Shown one piece after another: positions 54,339 to 63,390 of a stretch of 64,000 nucleotides of DNA; positions within the stretch are counted from its first letter, which is position 1; every line of letters starts with the position of its first letter. The notes under the pieces were generated by a model, which was not told the DNA's origin, did no database searches, and worked only from the letters and a program-made list of their open reading frames with translations. The position numbers and the translations under genes were made by a program. Origin of the DNA: an uncultured Aquimarina sp. (GTDB taxonomy: Bacteria; Bacteroidota; Bacteroidia; Flavobacteriales; Flavobacteriaceae); contig NZ_CANMQT010000003.1 of assembly GCF_947500065.1 (NCBI RefSeq), forward strand, positions 310,001 through 374,000, read 5' to 3'.

Positions 54339-54716
54339 ATGACGTCACGTGTTAAGATTACAGAGGCTGCAAAGGCTGTGATTGATACCCTTACTAAGAA
54401 ACATGGGGAATTGATGTTTCATCAAAGCGGAGGATGCTGTGATGGGTCATCGCCTATGTGTTTTGAAAAAGGGGAATTGATGATCAACGAAACTGATATT
54501 TGGTTAGGAACCATACATAACTGCAATTTCTACATGTCTTCAGATCAATTTGAATACTGGAAGCATACACAATTAACTGTAGACGTGGTAGAAGGTCGTG
54601 GATCTAGTTTTTCTTTGGAAATTCCTATGGGAATTAGATTTATCATTAAATCCAGAATATACAGTGACAAAGAAAGCAATGAATTGAGTCCTATTCATAT
54701 TGGTGAGATGGTATAA
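54339..54716 (+). CDS. DUF779-family protein, partner of the aldehyde dehydrogenase
   Basis: 125 residues. Characteristic segments are HQSGGCCDGSSPMCFEKGELM, DIWLGTIHNCNFYMS and GRGSSFSLEIPMGIRFIIKSR. The Cys-rich N-terminal part may bind a metal. DUF779 genes are commonly coupled to acetaldehyde dehydrogenases; a role in enzyme support is inferred from this association. Confidence 0.88.
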   Translation: MTSRVKITEAAKAVIDTLTKKHGELMFHQSGGCCDGSSPMCFEKGELMINETDIWLGTIHNCNFYMSSDQFEYWKHTQLTVDVVEGRGSSFSLEIPMGIRFIIKSRIYSDKESNELSPIHIGEMV

Positions 54717-54744
54717 CAATTTACAGAGATCTTAAAATCATAAG

Positions 54745-54778
54745 AAAACAGGCTGCTAAAAACAGGCTGTTTTTTTTT
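54745..54778 (+). terminator. Rho-independent terminator
   Basis: AAAACAGGCTG (54745-54755) and CAGGCTGTTTT (54763-54773) pair over 11 positions with one mismatch, followed by a long T-run. Confidence 0.75.
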
Positions 54779-54923
54779 AAAACAATAGCTATTAAAATAA
54801 TTCTACAGAGTGCTATTAGATCACATGCTTGCCTTCAATTAAAAACTGATACCTGGTAGAAATTACTTTATAAATAAAAAGAAAAATTAACTGGATGACA
54901 CTCATAGTATAAAGAACGTCCTA

Positions 54924-55532
54924 TTAAATTTCCATTTTTTTCATCGTGTTTTTTATTTTATCAACTTGTTCATTTGTGAAATCCTTTCTCATATGGGGTC
55001 TAAATTTACTCATGATATTTCCCTCTATTGTAGAATGATACAAACCTAAAGAATGACCAATTTCATGAGGTGCTGTCGGTGTATATAAAAACTCATCAGT
55101 AATTAAAACTCTTTGATCTTTTCCTATTCCGGCTATTGTTAATGTATTAGCTCTCTTCATAATATATATGGTTATCCTGTTTTTATTATATGAATTCTGT
55201 GTTTGGGCTAAGAATACCCTTGTCTCTTCTCCTCCATTATCTCTTAAATCATATAATTCATCGTCTATCATGATTGCAATATCTCCTTTTTCTAAACCTA
55301 TACCATATCTATGAAAAAAGCTTCCATTTAAATTATTAATAAAATCTGTTTCATCTAAATTATAAGAAGATTGGTTGGATACCACAGAAGGTTGGATATA
55401 AATGATATCTACTTTGATGGTTTGTTCTAGGGTATTAGAAAAAACTTGCTCAATCTGAAAAGGAACATAATCATCTTCTACATTACAAGAAATAAAAAAC
55501 AAAAAGGCAAGCGTTGCTACAAATGACTTCAT
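54924..55532 (-). CDS. Zincin metalloprotease lipoprotein
   Basis: 202 residues, lipobox LFFISC (Cys16). The extended zinc motif HEIGHSLGLYH (156-166; His156, Glu157, His160, His166) is that of the metzincin/matrixin class, with a short C-terminal part and NIMSKFRPHMRKDFT, which could provide the Met-turn. It is smaller than a typical matrixin and has no propeptide. Probably a surface- or periplasm-facing protease. Confidence 0.85.
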   Translation of the reverse strand: MKSFVATLAFLFFISCNVEDDYVPFQIEQVFSNTLEQTIKVDIIYIQPSVVSNQSSYNLDETDFINNLNGSFFHRYGIGLEKGDIAIMIDDELYDLRDNGGEETRVFLAQTQNSYNKNRITIYIMKRANTLTIAGIGKDQRVLITDEFLYTPTAPHEIGHSLGLYHSTIEGNIMSKFRPHMRKDFTNEQVDKIKNTMKKMEI

Positions 55533-56079
55533 AAATTGAATATTAGATATTAAACATTTTCTGTTAATGAGTCCTACGCATTCCCAGCGCTATGAAGCAC
55601 AATTGAATACATCTTTCGAGCTTGTTATATATGGGTAATTCTGATTATAGTCGTAGCAACAAAAACTATAAATCATCGAAGTATGATTTCGCTCAAATCG
55701 AATTTTAGGTAAGCCAATCTATAACGCAATATCAATACTTATCGCACTATAATTAAGTTTGTGTGAGAATATCTTTGACGAATAATTCATGTAAATATAG
55801 TCATTAAAAAGATATAGAAACAGGGAATTTTCCCCCTATATTTATAACGAAAAACATCACTTATAGTATTTCATAGGGTTTACAAATGTATTAATTTTGA
55901 TTTTTTTTAAGGGAATTAACACTTTATTAGAGTTAAAACGAGATAAAGTATATGATTAGGATTGTTAACATATCAAAAGAATAAGCCTGACACATAAAAT
56001 CTGTTTTCATAATATTTTGAATCGCTCAAAAAAGAAATTATAATCTATATATTTACAGCTTACTAATTCTGGTTTTATT
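55533..56079. other. 547-base intergenic region with no gene seen
   Basis: Divergent region between the zincin and rlmF genes. I found no ORF worth reporting, no tRNA-like fold and no strong hairpin. It is long for this genome segment, so an unrecognised small RNA or relic cannot be excluded. Confidence 0.4.
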
Positions 56080-56955
56080 TTGCATCCTAACAACATTCAT
56101 AATTCATCTTATGAGTTTGACGCTCTATGTGTTACTCATCAAGAATTATCAAATCATGTTTTGATAACTTCTTATGGTAATAAGAGTATTGATTTTTCTG
56201 ATAATCAAGCGGTAATAGAGTTAAACAGAGCTATTCTAAAGCATCATTACCATTTGAATGACTGGAGTGTTCCTGAAAACTATCTCTGTCCTCCTATTCC
56301 TGGAAGAGCTGATTACATCCATTATATAAAAGATCTACTTAAGGAAAATACTAATAGTGATCAAATAAAAGGATTAGATATTGGTGTTGGTGCTAATTGT
56401 ATTTATCCAATTCTGGGATCGCAAATTTATAACTGGAAAATGGTAGGCGTAGATATTAATATAGTAGCAGTTAAAACTGCTAAAGAAACTATTGATCTTA
56501 CTACAGATTTAAAAAACAATATTGAAATAAGGCATCAAACGAATAATGCCCATATATTCGAAAGTATTATTAAACCTAAAGAATATTACCATTTTTCTAT
56601 GTGTAATCCTCCTTTTCATTCATCAGAAAAAGAAGCTACCAAAGGTACATTGCGAAAACTAAAAAACTTATCCTCAGGTGATACCCAAATCAAATCTGTT
56701 GAACTAAATTTTGGTGGTCAAGCCAATGAACTGTGGTGTAATGGCGGAGAAGCTTTATTTATTAAACGAATGATCAAGCAAAGTATACTCTTTAAAACTC
56801 AAGTTGGTTGGTTTACAACTTTGGTATCTAAAAAAGAAAATCTATCCAAAATCTACAAACAACTCAATAAATTAAAAGCTGTTCATAAAACAGTAGAGAT
56901 GTCTCAAGGAAAAAAACAAAGTCGATTTGTTGCCTGGAAATTCCCGAAAGAATAA
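56080..56955 (+). CDS. rlmF: 23S rRNA (adenine-1618-N6)-methyltransferase RlmF
   Basis: 291 residues. It matches E. coli RlmF through LCPPIPGRADYIHY, LDIGVGANCIYP, NPPFH (the catalytic motif of N6-adenine methyltransferases), LNFGGQANELWCNGGE and GKKQSRFVAWKF. There is no ATG or GTG between the upstream in-frame stop and the conserved N-terminus (HPNNIHNSSYEFDAL), so a TTG start at 56080 is required. It modifies A1618 of 23S rRNA. Confidence 0.93.
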   Translation: MHPNNIHNSSYEFDALCVTHQELSNHVLITSYGNKSIDFSDNQAVIELNRAILKHHYHLNDWSVPENYLCPPIPGRADYIHYIKDLLKENTNSDQIKGLDIGVGANCIYPILGSQIYNWKMVGVDINIVAVKTAKETIDLTTDLKNNIEIRHQTNNAHIFESIIKPKEYYHFSMCNPPFHSSEKEATKGTLRKLKNLSSGDTQIKSVELNFGGQANELWCNGGEALFIKRMIKQSILFKTQVGWFTTLVSKKENLSKIYKQLNKLKAVHKTVEMSQGKKQSRFVAWKFPKE

Positions 56956-56991
56956 GAGATTCTATTTTTAAACGATTCCAGCAAAAAGAAC

Positions 56992-58542
56992 TTATTCTGG
57001 AGGTCTACCGTGAATTTCTTCAAATTTAGTATCGAAATTTTCTCTTAAATATGCATTCAGCTTTTTTCGGTAATCATCCTTTAACCAAGATAAAAAATTA
57101 TAGGTACTTCTACTGATACACTTAGCATAACTTTGTATCCTATGGTCTATATCTTCACCTAGCATTTTTGCTAAAGCTAAAGCATCGTATACATCCTCAC
57201 TATTTTCTATACAAATCTTTGCGTGTTGTGTTATTGATCTTTCCAAAACGACTTTAGAGGATTCTCCTTTTCTAACAGAATCTTTATAGGTTTCCTTAAT
57301 ATCAAAGTATACCTCTTCAGAATTGGCAAATTCAGCTCTTAATTCTTCGGGCATTTCATGTCTGAATTTATTTTCGATATCCTCATCATTAAGGAGTTTA
57401 TCCATATAATAATCAGGCGAATTAAATATTTTTTGCCAATCTAGATCAGCTCCCCAAGGACCAAATCGATGATGATTGTTTCCTAAGTCAATAACATTAA
57501 ATGTAGATTTGTTCTTTAGGATTCGGGAACCACGACCGATCATCTGATAATACAAAGTCAATGATTTTGTAGCACGATTTAGGATAATGGTATCCACTGT
57601 AGGCTCATCAAATCCAGTTGTCAAAATACTTACAGAAGTCAAAATAGCGTTAGGTGTTTCCTTAAACCATTCAAGAATCTGTTTTCTTTGTTTTTTAGTA
57701 GCTGTGTTATCTAAATGCGCTACAGGATATCCAGCCGATCTAAAAGTATCAAAAACGTGTAATGATGTATTAATACCATTATTAAATATTAAGGTTTTCT
57801 TACCTTTAGAATGCTTTTCATACGCTTGTAACAACTGCGTTAACATGGTACTATTGGTATATAAATCCTCAGAAGATTTTACGGTATAATCCCCGTTAGA
57901 TCCTACTTCTAGAGAAGTTAATCCCATATTATATGCAAACACCTCTGCTCTGGCCAAAAATTCATTCTCGATTAGAGACTCTATAGTTTCACCAACAATT
58001 AGTTCGTTATAATTGTCTTTCATTGGCAATTTTATATTCGAACTTAATGGTGTGGCCGTAACTCCTAGAATAAAGGACTTTTCGAAAAACTTAAATAACT
58101 TCGTAAAAGAATTATAGTGTGCTTCATCAATAATTACTAGCCCAATATCAGAAATATCTAACTTACCTTCATTTAACCTATTATTTAAGGTTTCTACCAT
58201 AGCAACAAAACAACTATACCTATCTTGATCTTCCAGATTCGCCTTACTGTCAACTACTTTGTTATCAACACCAAATCCTGTAAGCATCTTAGATGTTTGC
58301 TTACACAATTCTATACGATGCGTCATCACTAGTACTTTTCTGTTATGATGCTTTAGGTATTGTCTTACTATCTCAGAAAAAATAACTGTCTTTCCACCTC
58401 CAGTTGGTAATTGATATAATAGGTGGTAATCTTCCGGAGCATCTTCAAAACTTTTAAAAATTTTATTAATGGCTCCTTTTTGATAGCTATATAAATCTTT
58501 TCCTCTTTTTTTCTCTTGTAATTCTGTAGTTGACTCCGACAT
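56992..58542 (-). CDS. DEAD/DEAH-box helicase (type III restriction/UvrB-like superfamily 2)
   Basis: 516 residues. Motif I PTGGGKT (46-52), motif II DEAH (IIDEAHYNSF), motif III-like TATPL and motif VI QMIGRGSRI are all present, giving a complete SF2 core. The C-terminal 130 residues have no recognised domain. No restriction or methylase gene adjoins, so it is likely a stand-alone helicase. A -7-like box on the minus strand (TAGTTTTG, 58564-58571) lies just upstream. Confidence 0.85.
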   Translation of the reverse strand: MSESTTELQEKKRGKDLYSYQKGAINKIFKSFEDAPEDYHLLYQLPTGGGKTVIFSEIVRQYLKHHNRKVLVMTHRIELCKQTSKMLTGFGVDNKVVDSKANLEDQDRYSCFVAMVETLNNRLNEGKLDISDIGLVIIDEAHYNSFTKLFKFFEKSFILGVTATPLSSNIKLPMKDNYNELIVGETIESLIENEFLARAEVFAYNMGLTSLEVGSNGDYTVKSSEDLYTNSTMLTQLLQAYEKHSKGKKTLIFNNGINTSLHVFDTFRSAGYPVAHLDNTATKKQRKQILEWFKETPNAILTSVSILTTGFDEPTVDTIILNRATKSLTLYYQMIGRGSRILKNKSTFNVIDLGNNHHRFGPWGADLDWQKIFNSPDYYMDKLLNDEDIENKFRHEMPEELRAEFANSEEVYFDIKETYKDSVRKGESSKVVLERSITQHAKICIENSEDVYDALALAKMLGEDIDHRIQSYAKCISRSTYNFLSWLKDDYRKKLNAYLRENFDTKFEEIHGRPPE

Positions 58543-58670
58543 ACTTTCTGATTTCTAGGGCTGCAAAACTACTTCCTTTTATGCATTTTTGCAGAATATT
58601 TATCATAAAATATGAGATTATTTTTTTTCAATTTGTTTTTAAATGAATAAAACTGGATATCTACAGCTAA

Positions 58671-59681
58671 TTATTCTGTTATAATTGTTACCTCGAAATG
58701 TATCTCATCTGAGATTAAATTATCACCTAAACCATCAAAAATGCTACCAGATCTGTAAAACATATTCCATCGTGTTCTATCTATTATAAACTTTGAAGCA
58801 AAGACTAGTTTTTCATCATTATACGTTATATGAGCATCAAATTCTATAGGCTGTTGTACATCTTTAATTGTTAGATTAGCTACCAAAGATATATTAGAAT
58901 CATCAGTATATTTTATGCTTGTTATTTTAAGTGATGCTGTTGGATATGTATTCGTTTCAAAAAAATCTTCATTTTTTAAATGATCTATTAGGGACTGACT
59001 ATATTCTCCATCCGTATTTATTATCGTATTCATATCTATTACGAAATCACCTCCAATAAGCTTTCCTTCATCTTTATAGAATTCCCCACTATGAAAAGAA
59101 ACCTTTCCATAATGTCCATTACTTTGTAGTTTATTAAAACCTTCCCACTTAAGAATACTTTTTTCTTTATCTATTTTCAAAGCATCTCCCTTTTTCACTT
59201 CAGCAATTGTTTTCTTTTCTACAATATCTATTAATTCAATATCATAAAGTAATGTAGAATCCGGATGTGGAAATGTCATATTCCCCATTCTTTTACTTAA
59301 AGAAGGTGGAACAATAAGTTTTCGGATCTCTCCTTTTTGCATTCCCAACAGACCCTCATCAACACCTTTTATAACCTGATTACCTCCTACTAGAATTTTA
59401 AGAGGTTCTGGTCTATCTCTAGAAGTATAAACTATAAAGTCATTAGTGTATTTTGTAGTTTCATGAATAAGAACTTCTTGTCCTTTTACAACTGCCATAC
59501 CTGCACCCGGTTTGACAATTTTATATTGAAGTCCAGATTCTGTGGTGATAAAATCTGTTTTTTTTGAACATGAAAATATGAATATGACTATGATTACACC
59601 TAGATACATTTTAATACTATTCGTATTCGCTTTATTGTTTTGATTCCTTTGATTTTTTTGATTGTCTTTCATCAATTTCAT
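58671..59681 (-). CDS. FKBP-type peptidyl-prolyl isomerase fused to a YceI domain, lipoprotein
   Basis: 336 residues from ATG 59681; an alternative ATG at 59609 directly begins a lipoprotein signal (MYLGVIIVIFIFSC). About 50-155 is an FKBP domain (TESGLQYKIVKPG, GQEVLIHETTKY, VIKGVDEGLLGMQKGEIRKLIVPP, LLYDIELIDI). About 165-336 is a YceI domain (ILKWEGFNKLQSNGHYGKVSFHSG, FFETNTYPTASLKITSIK). The combination unites a fold-assisting domain and a lipid-binding domain on a membrane anchor. A -7-like box (TAATTTTG, minus, 59702-59709) supports the longer start. Confidence 0.85.
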   Translation of the reverse strand: MKLMKDNQKNQRNQNNKANTNSIKMYLGVIIVIFIFSCSKKTDFITTESGLQYKIVKPGAGMAVVKGQEVLIHETTKYTNDFIVYTSRDRPEPLKILVGGNQVIKGVDEGLLGMQKGEIRKLIVPPSLSKRMGNMTFPHPDSTLLYDIELIDIVEKKTIAEVKKGDALKIDKEKSILKWEGFNKLQSNGHYGKVSFHSGEFYKDEGKLIGGDFVIDMNTIINTDGEYSQSLIDHLKNEDFFETNTYPTASLKITSIKYTDDSNISLVANLTIKDVQQPIEFDAHITYNDEKLVFASKFIIDRTRWNMFYRSGSIFDGLGDNLISDEIHFEVTIITE

Positions 59682-59802
59682 TATTTTAATTTTAGTTATA
59701 ACAAAATTAGATCACAGCATACGCTACTATGCTAAATCAATTGTAAAAAAGTGTATCGTAAAAGTAAATTTTCCGTTATTTGTAAATAAGAAGCTTTTTA
59801 GA

Positions 59803-60681
59803 GTGAAAAACATTATTAAAATATTAAAAATAACTATTGTCTTACTAATCGTGGTAATGACAATGCATAGCTTTTCTCCAAAAGAAGATTCACTTTATCC
59901 TGAAAAAATAAAAGTCGCTCTAAGAGCTGTTGGTAATAAATTATTATTGAAGAATAATGATCCTCTATCATTGGTATTACCAATAAGAGAAATTTCTGAT
60001 TATACATTTGAATTATCTTTTGAAAAAGAATTAGCTATTGATCCAGAAACTTTAGTCTCTATTATTGATGCTGAATTAAAAAAAACAGGACTTCCTGAGA
60101 ATTATATTACTGAAGTAATTCAATGCAAAACTAAGGAAGTATCCTATAGTTATGAAATTCTAGGGCCTTTAAAAGATAATGAAATTCCTTGTTTAGGTAG
60201 AAAACTTCCTGTGAGTTGTTATACCATTCAGATTATTATGTTACAAGAAGAAATTCCTTCTCTATATGGCGCTTTGAGTAACACATATACCCTATCCTTA
60301 TTAGTATTGCTTGTTCTTTTGATTACAGGTACTACCTTATTCAAAAAGAAATTTAAAGAAAATATTGCGGTAGTTACTTCTAATCACATCCCGATAGGTA
60401 ATCTGTTATTTCATCCTAATGAACAGAAATTAAGTAAAGATGGACATGAAATTACATTAACGGTTAAAGAGAGTGAACTTCTGAGTATTTTTGCACAACA
60501 TCCTAACCAAATTGTTAAAAGAGAACTACTAATTAAACAAGTATGGGAGGATAATGGTGTTGTTGTGGGTAGAAGTCTGGATATGTTTATTTCTAAACTA
60601 CGAAAAAAACTCGGTAAAGATTCTGATGTGAAAATTGTTAACATTCATGGTGTAGGTTATAGACTAGAAATAACAACCTAA
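59803..60681 (+). CDS. Membrane-anchored winged-helix regulator (ToxR-like)
   Basis: GTG start at 59803 preferred (292 residues); the ATG at 59662 would run over the start of the divergent FKBP gene. N-terminal helix about 5-22, an extracytoplasmic domain to about 165 (two Cys pairs: IQCKTKE, PCLGRKLPVSCYT), a second helix at about 168-190, then a trans_reg_C winged helix (LLFHPNEQKLSKDGHEITLTVKES ... VVVGRSLDMFISKLRKKLG). DNA binding is at the C-terminus, opposite to ToxR. It has no receiver domain, so it is a one-component sensor. Confidence 0.75.
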   Translation: MKNIIKILKITIVLLIVVMTMHSFSPKEDSLYPEKIKVALRAVGNKLLLKNNDPLSLVLPIREISDYTFELSFEKELAIDPETLVSIIDAELKKTGLPENYITEVIQCKTKEVSYSYEILGPLKDNEIPCLGRKLPVSCYTIQIIMLQEEIPSLYGALSNTYTLSLLVLLVLLITGTTLFKKKFKENIAVVTSNHIPIGNLLFHPNEQKLSKDGHEITLTVKESELLSIFAQHPNQIVKRELLIKQVWEDNGVVVGRSLDMFISKLRKKLGKDSDVKIVNIHGVGYRLEITT

Positions 60682-60720
60682 AAAAAAAATTAGGATCAAT
60701 CATAGATCTATCAAACGTAT

Positions 60721-60751
60721 AGGATGCCTTGTGTTTTTTACAAGGCATCCT
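60721..60751. terminator. Bidirectional hairpin terminator
   Basis: AGGATGCCTTGT (60721-60732) and ACAAGGCATCCT (60740-60751) form a perfect 12-bp stem with a 7-base loop between convergent genes. Confidence 0.8.
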
Positions 60752-60763
60752 TGATTATATCTA

Positions 60764-62947
60764 TTAATGATGTTCTTCTTTTTGTCCAAAAGGTTTTATA
60801 ATAATACCTGCACTAAATATGAATCCATCTGTAGGCGCATAAATTTCTGTAAAAGTTGGATCAGTAGTTGGAGGTAATACTAATGGAGAGAATCTGCTTT
60901 GTCTTCTATCTGTGAAATTTTCGAAGTTAATAAAAACTGTTCCCCAGCTAAAATTACGCATCCCTAATAATCCCATTGTAATAAAATCTGTTGTTTCAGT
61001 TCCATTAGAAAGTAACTGTTTTCCTGTATAGTACGTTTCGTAACCTATTCTCCATTTTTCATTCTCATACATAACCACACTACCGGCATTATTTCTTGCT
61101 GTAAGTGGTTTTTGAGGATTACCATTAAGATAATTTAAACGTGTATCAATAAATGCATAATTAAGAAACCATCTAAAATCCTTATAGGTGAACTTGATAT
61201 TAGTTTCTGCACCTTTACTTACGATATCATCTTGCGCATTTTCAAACTGAAAAAAACCTGTACTAGTATCTGTTAACAATAGACCTTCTTGTATTGCTGT
61301 CATATAAAACAATTGATTTATAGAAAAACCTATTTCATCTGTAAGGAAAGTTTCATAATTGAAATCTAGATTTACTCCATAAGAACGTTCTGCATCCAAA
61401 GCATCTTTGTCAATTGCCAACACATTATTGAAATTAATAAATTCAGCTTCTTCAGTAAAGATATCCGGGATTTTATATCCTAATCCTCCACCTATTCTAC
61501 TAGAAAAGGAATTGTTTGATTTATAAAGTAATGATATTTTAGGTAATGGAAAAAAACCCCAATCTTTTGCATAATCTGCCCTAAAACCAGTTTCTAATAT
61601 CCAGTTATCAGAAAAATCGTAAATATTGTTTATAAATAATCCTGCCGTTATATCTTTCTGATCGCGTTCTAAAGTGCTAGATTCCTCATCAAAATCAATG
61701 GTATATAAATTTGCACCTAAAATCCAATCCGCCCTTGTGCCTTGTTTATGATAAGTTATTTCTGTAAATGAGTTAAACTGATCTCCTTTAAAGTTTAAGC
61801 TTGGAACAGTAAGATTTCGATTAAAATATGCAAAACTATTTTTTATATTTAATGATCTTACAGAATCTATTTCCGTTGTATAAACTAGTTGTGTGCTAAT
61901 ACGTTTAGAAATATTTTCTTCTGTGTACAGATTATTATTCCCATCATTTTCGATCCTATCAATAACTCCTCCGATTCTATCATCATAAGTTCCATTTACA
62001 CCAAACCAAAACGTAGTCTCATCAGATGGATAATAAAACAATTTTGGATTAATCGATACAGATTTCGTCAAAGGTAGATTACTGAATCCATCATCTTCCG
62101 GATCATACGCTTTTTGGTAATGACCTGATCCATATAGCGTGACTCCAAATTTTTTATTTCGTTTGCTATAAAAAACATTTCCCGTTGTTCCCAGTGCATG
62201 TGTTTGTGTAAGCATAATATCTAGATCAGCTTCTTCTTCTGGTGTTTTAGAAATCATATTGACTAATCCTGCAATAGCTCCTCCTCCATAAAGAGTAGAG
62301 GAACTTCCTTTTATAATTTCGAATTGTTTCAGATCTAAAGGAGGTATTTGCATAATACTTAATCCACTAGAAAAACCTCCATACAAAGGAAATCCATCTC
62401 TTAGTAACTGAGTATATCGTCCATCTAATCCTTGAATTCTAATATTAGAATTCCCGCTGCTTAACGATGTTTGCTGCATTTGGATACCTGTACTTTCTCT
62501 AAGAACCATAGAAATATTGGTAGCATTCATGGCATTTTTCTCACCCAGTTCTTCTGCTCCAATAAACTCAATTCTTGTTGGTATTCTTTTTATAGTACGG
62601 GTACTACGATTTGATTGTAAAACAACCTCTTCTAAAGCCTCTCCATCTTCCTTAAGATATATGATTAATATATCAGCATATGGAATTTCTATCTTTCTTT
62701 CCAGAGGTTCAAAACCTAAAAATGATATTGTAAAGTCATAAGTTCCGTTAGGAAGTCCATCAACTCTGGCCATACCATCAAGATCGGTAACAGCCCCTTT
62801 TTCTAATGTTTTTGCATAAATAGTAGCTCCAATAAGGGGTTCGCTATTGGATGCTGCTAGTATCTTTACTTTTAACGTATTCGTCTGCGCATTAACATAT
62901 GCACATAGTGATATAGAGAGCATTATGCTCCATATTATTTTTTTCAT
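60764..62947 (-). CDS. TonB-dependent outer-membrane receptor
   Basis: 727 residues with signal MKKIIWSIMLSISLCAYVNAQ, a CarboxypepD_reg-like domain (SNSEPLIGATIYAKTLEKGAVTDLDG), a plug domain (MVLRESTGIQMQ, IRIQGLDGRYTQLLRDGFPLYGG, IEIIKGSSSTLYGGGAIAGLVNM variants) and a 22-strand-type barrel. The C-terminus is KEEHH rather than a simple aromatic end. It follows a small His/Cys-rich gene by 70 bases, which suggests a metal or metal-chelate substrate; not established. Confidence 0.9.
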   Translation of the reverse strand: MKKIIWSIMLSISLCAYVNAQTNTLKVKILAASNSEPLIGATIYAKTLEKGAVTDLDGMARVDGLPNGTYDFTISFLGFEPLERKIEIPYADILIIYLKEDGEALEEVVLQSNRSTRTIKRIPTRIEFIGAEELGEKNAMNATNISMVLRESTGIQMQQTSLSSGNSNIRIQGLDGRYTQLLRDGFPLYGGFSSGLSIMQIPPLDLKQFEIIKGSSSTLYGGGAIAGLVNMISKTPEEEADLDIMLTQTHALGTTGNVFYSKRNKKFGVTLYGSGHYQKAYDPEDDGFSNLPLTKSVSINPKLFYYPSDETTFWFGVNGTYDDRIGGVIDRIENDGNNNLYTEENISKRISTQLVYTTEIDSVRSLNIKNSFAYFNRNLTVPSLNFKGDQFNSFTEITYHKQGTRADWILGANLYTIDFDEESSTLERDQKDITAGLFINNIYDFSDNWILETGFRADYAKDWGFFPLPKISLLYKSNNSFSSRIGGGLGYKIPDIFTEEAEFINFNNVLAIDKDALDAERSYGVNLDFNYETFLTDEIGFSINQLFYMTAIQEGLLLTDTSTGFFQFENAQDDIVSKGAETNIKFTYKDFRWFLNYAFIDTRLNYLNGNPQKPLTARNNAGSVVMYENEKWRIGYETYYTGKQLLSNGTETTDFITMGLLGMRNFSWGTVFINFENFTDRRQSRFSPLVLPPTTDPTFTEIYAPTDGFIFSAGIIIKPFGQKEEHH

Positions 62948-63017
62948 TCTAAAATTTTGTGTTTTTAATTTGCTAAATTTAATCCAAGACTACTATTATG
63001 TAAAAGCCTATTATGTA

Positions 63018-63335
63018 TTAGCTAATTGATTGAGGCGGATGCCATATATTAGAAAGGAAATAAAAAGTATACTCTGATTGATACAACAAATCCTTTTTGG
63101 AAATGATACCAGTCCTTGTTGCTACTTTAAATTGTTTTAACAACTCATATGTAATAGTTACTCCACAACATGCACATATACATATTGATGAACACGAATC
63201 ATCTTCATCTTGAGAATGATCATGAGTATCCGTAAATAAAACTTCCTCTTGATGCTCAGAATTAAACACATCGGAACAAGGCATAATCGTTAAGCCTAAT
63301 ATAAAAACAGATAATATGATTGTAGAAAACCTCAT
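63018..63335 (-). CDS. DUF6660-like His/Cys-rich exported protein
   Basis: 105 residues with an N-terminal signal. The mature part is rich in Asp/His (HDHSQDEDD) and Cys (CSSICICACCG), then a conserved C-terminal segment ending WHPPQSIS. This matches the DUF6660 pattern of Bacteroidota proteins usually found beside metal-related TonB receptors and heavy-metal efflux genes. A strong -7 box (TATCTTTG, minus, 63344-63351) gives a leader of only a few bases. Confidence 0.7.
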   Translation of the reverse strand: MRFSTIILSVFILGLTIMPCSDVFNSEHQEEVLFTDTHDHSQDEDDSCSSICICACCGVTITYELLKQFKVATRTGIISKKDLLYQSEYTFYFLSNIWHPPQSIS

Positions 63336-63390
63336 TTCGTATACAAAGATAAATGAAATCTAATCCAATCGGGTTGCAAAATTTTACAAA

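Noticed and set aside
56949-56998. AGAATAAG/CTTATTCT hairpin between rlmF and the helicase gene
   Set aside because: An 8-bp A/T-rich stem with a 34-base loop is not a convincing terminator.
56992-58542. Type I or III restriction-modification system
   Set aside because: Only the helicase is present; no methylase, specificity or nuclease gene adjoins.
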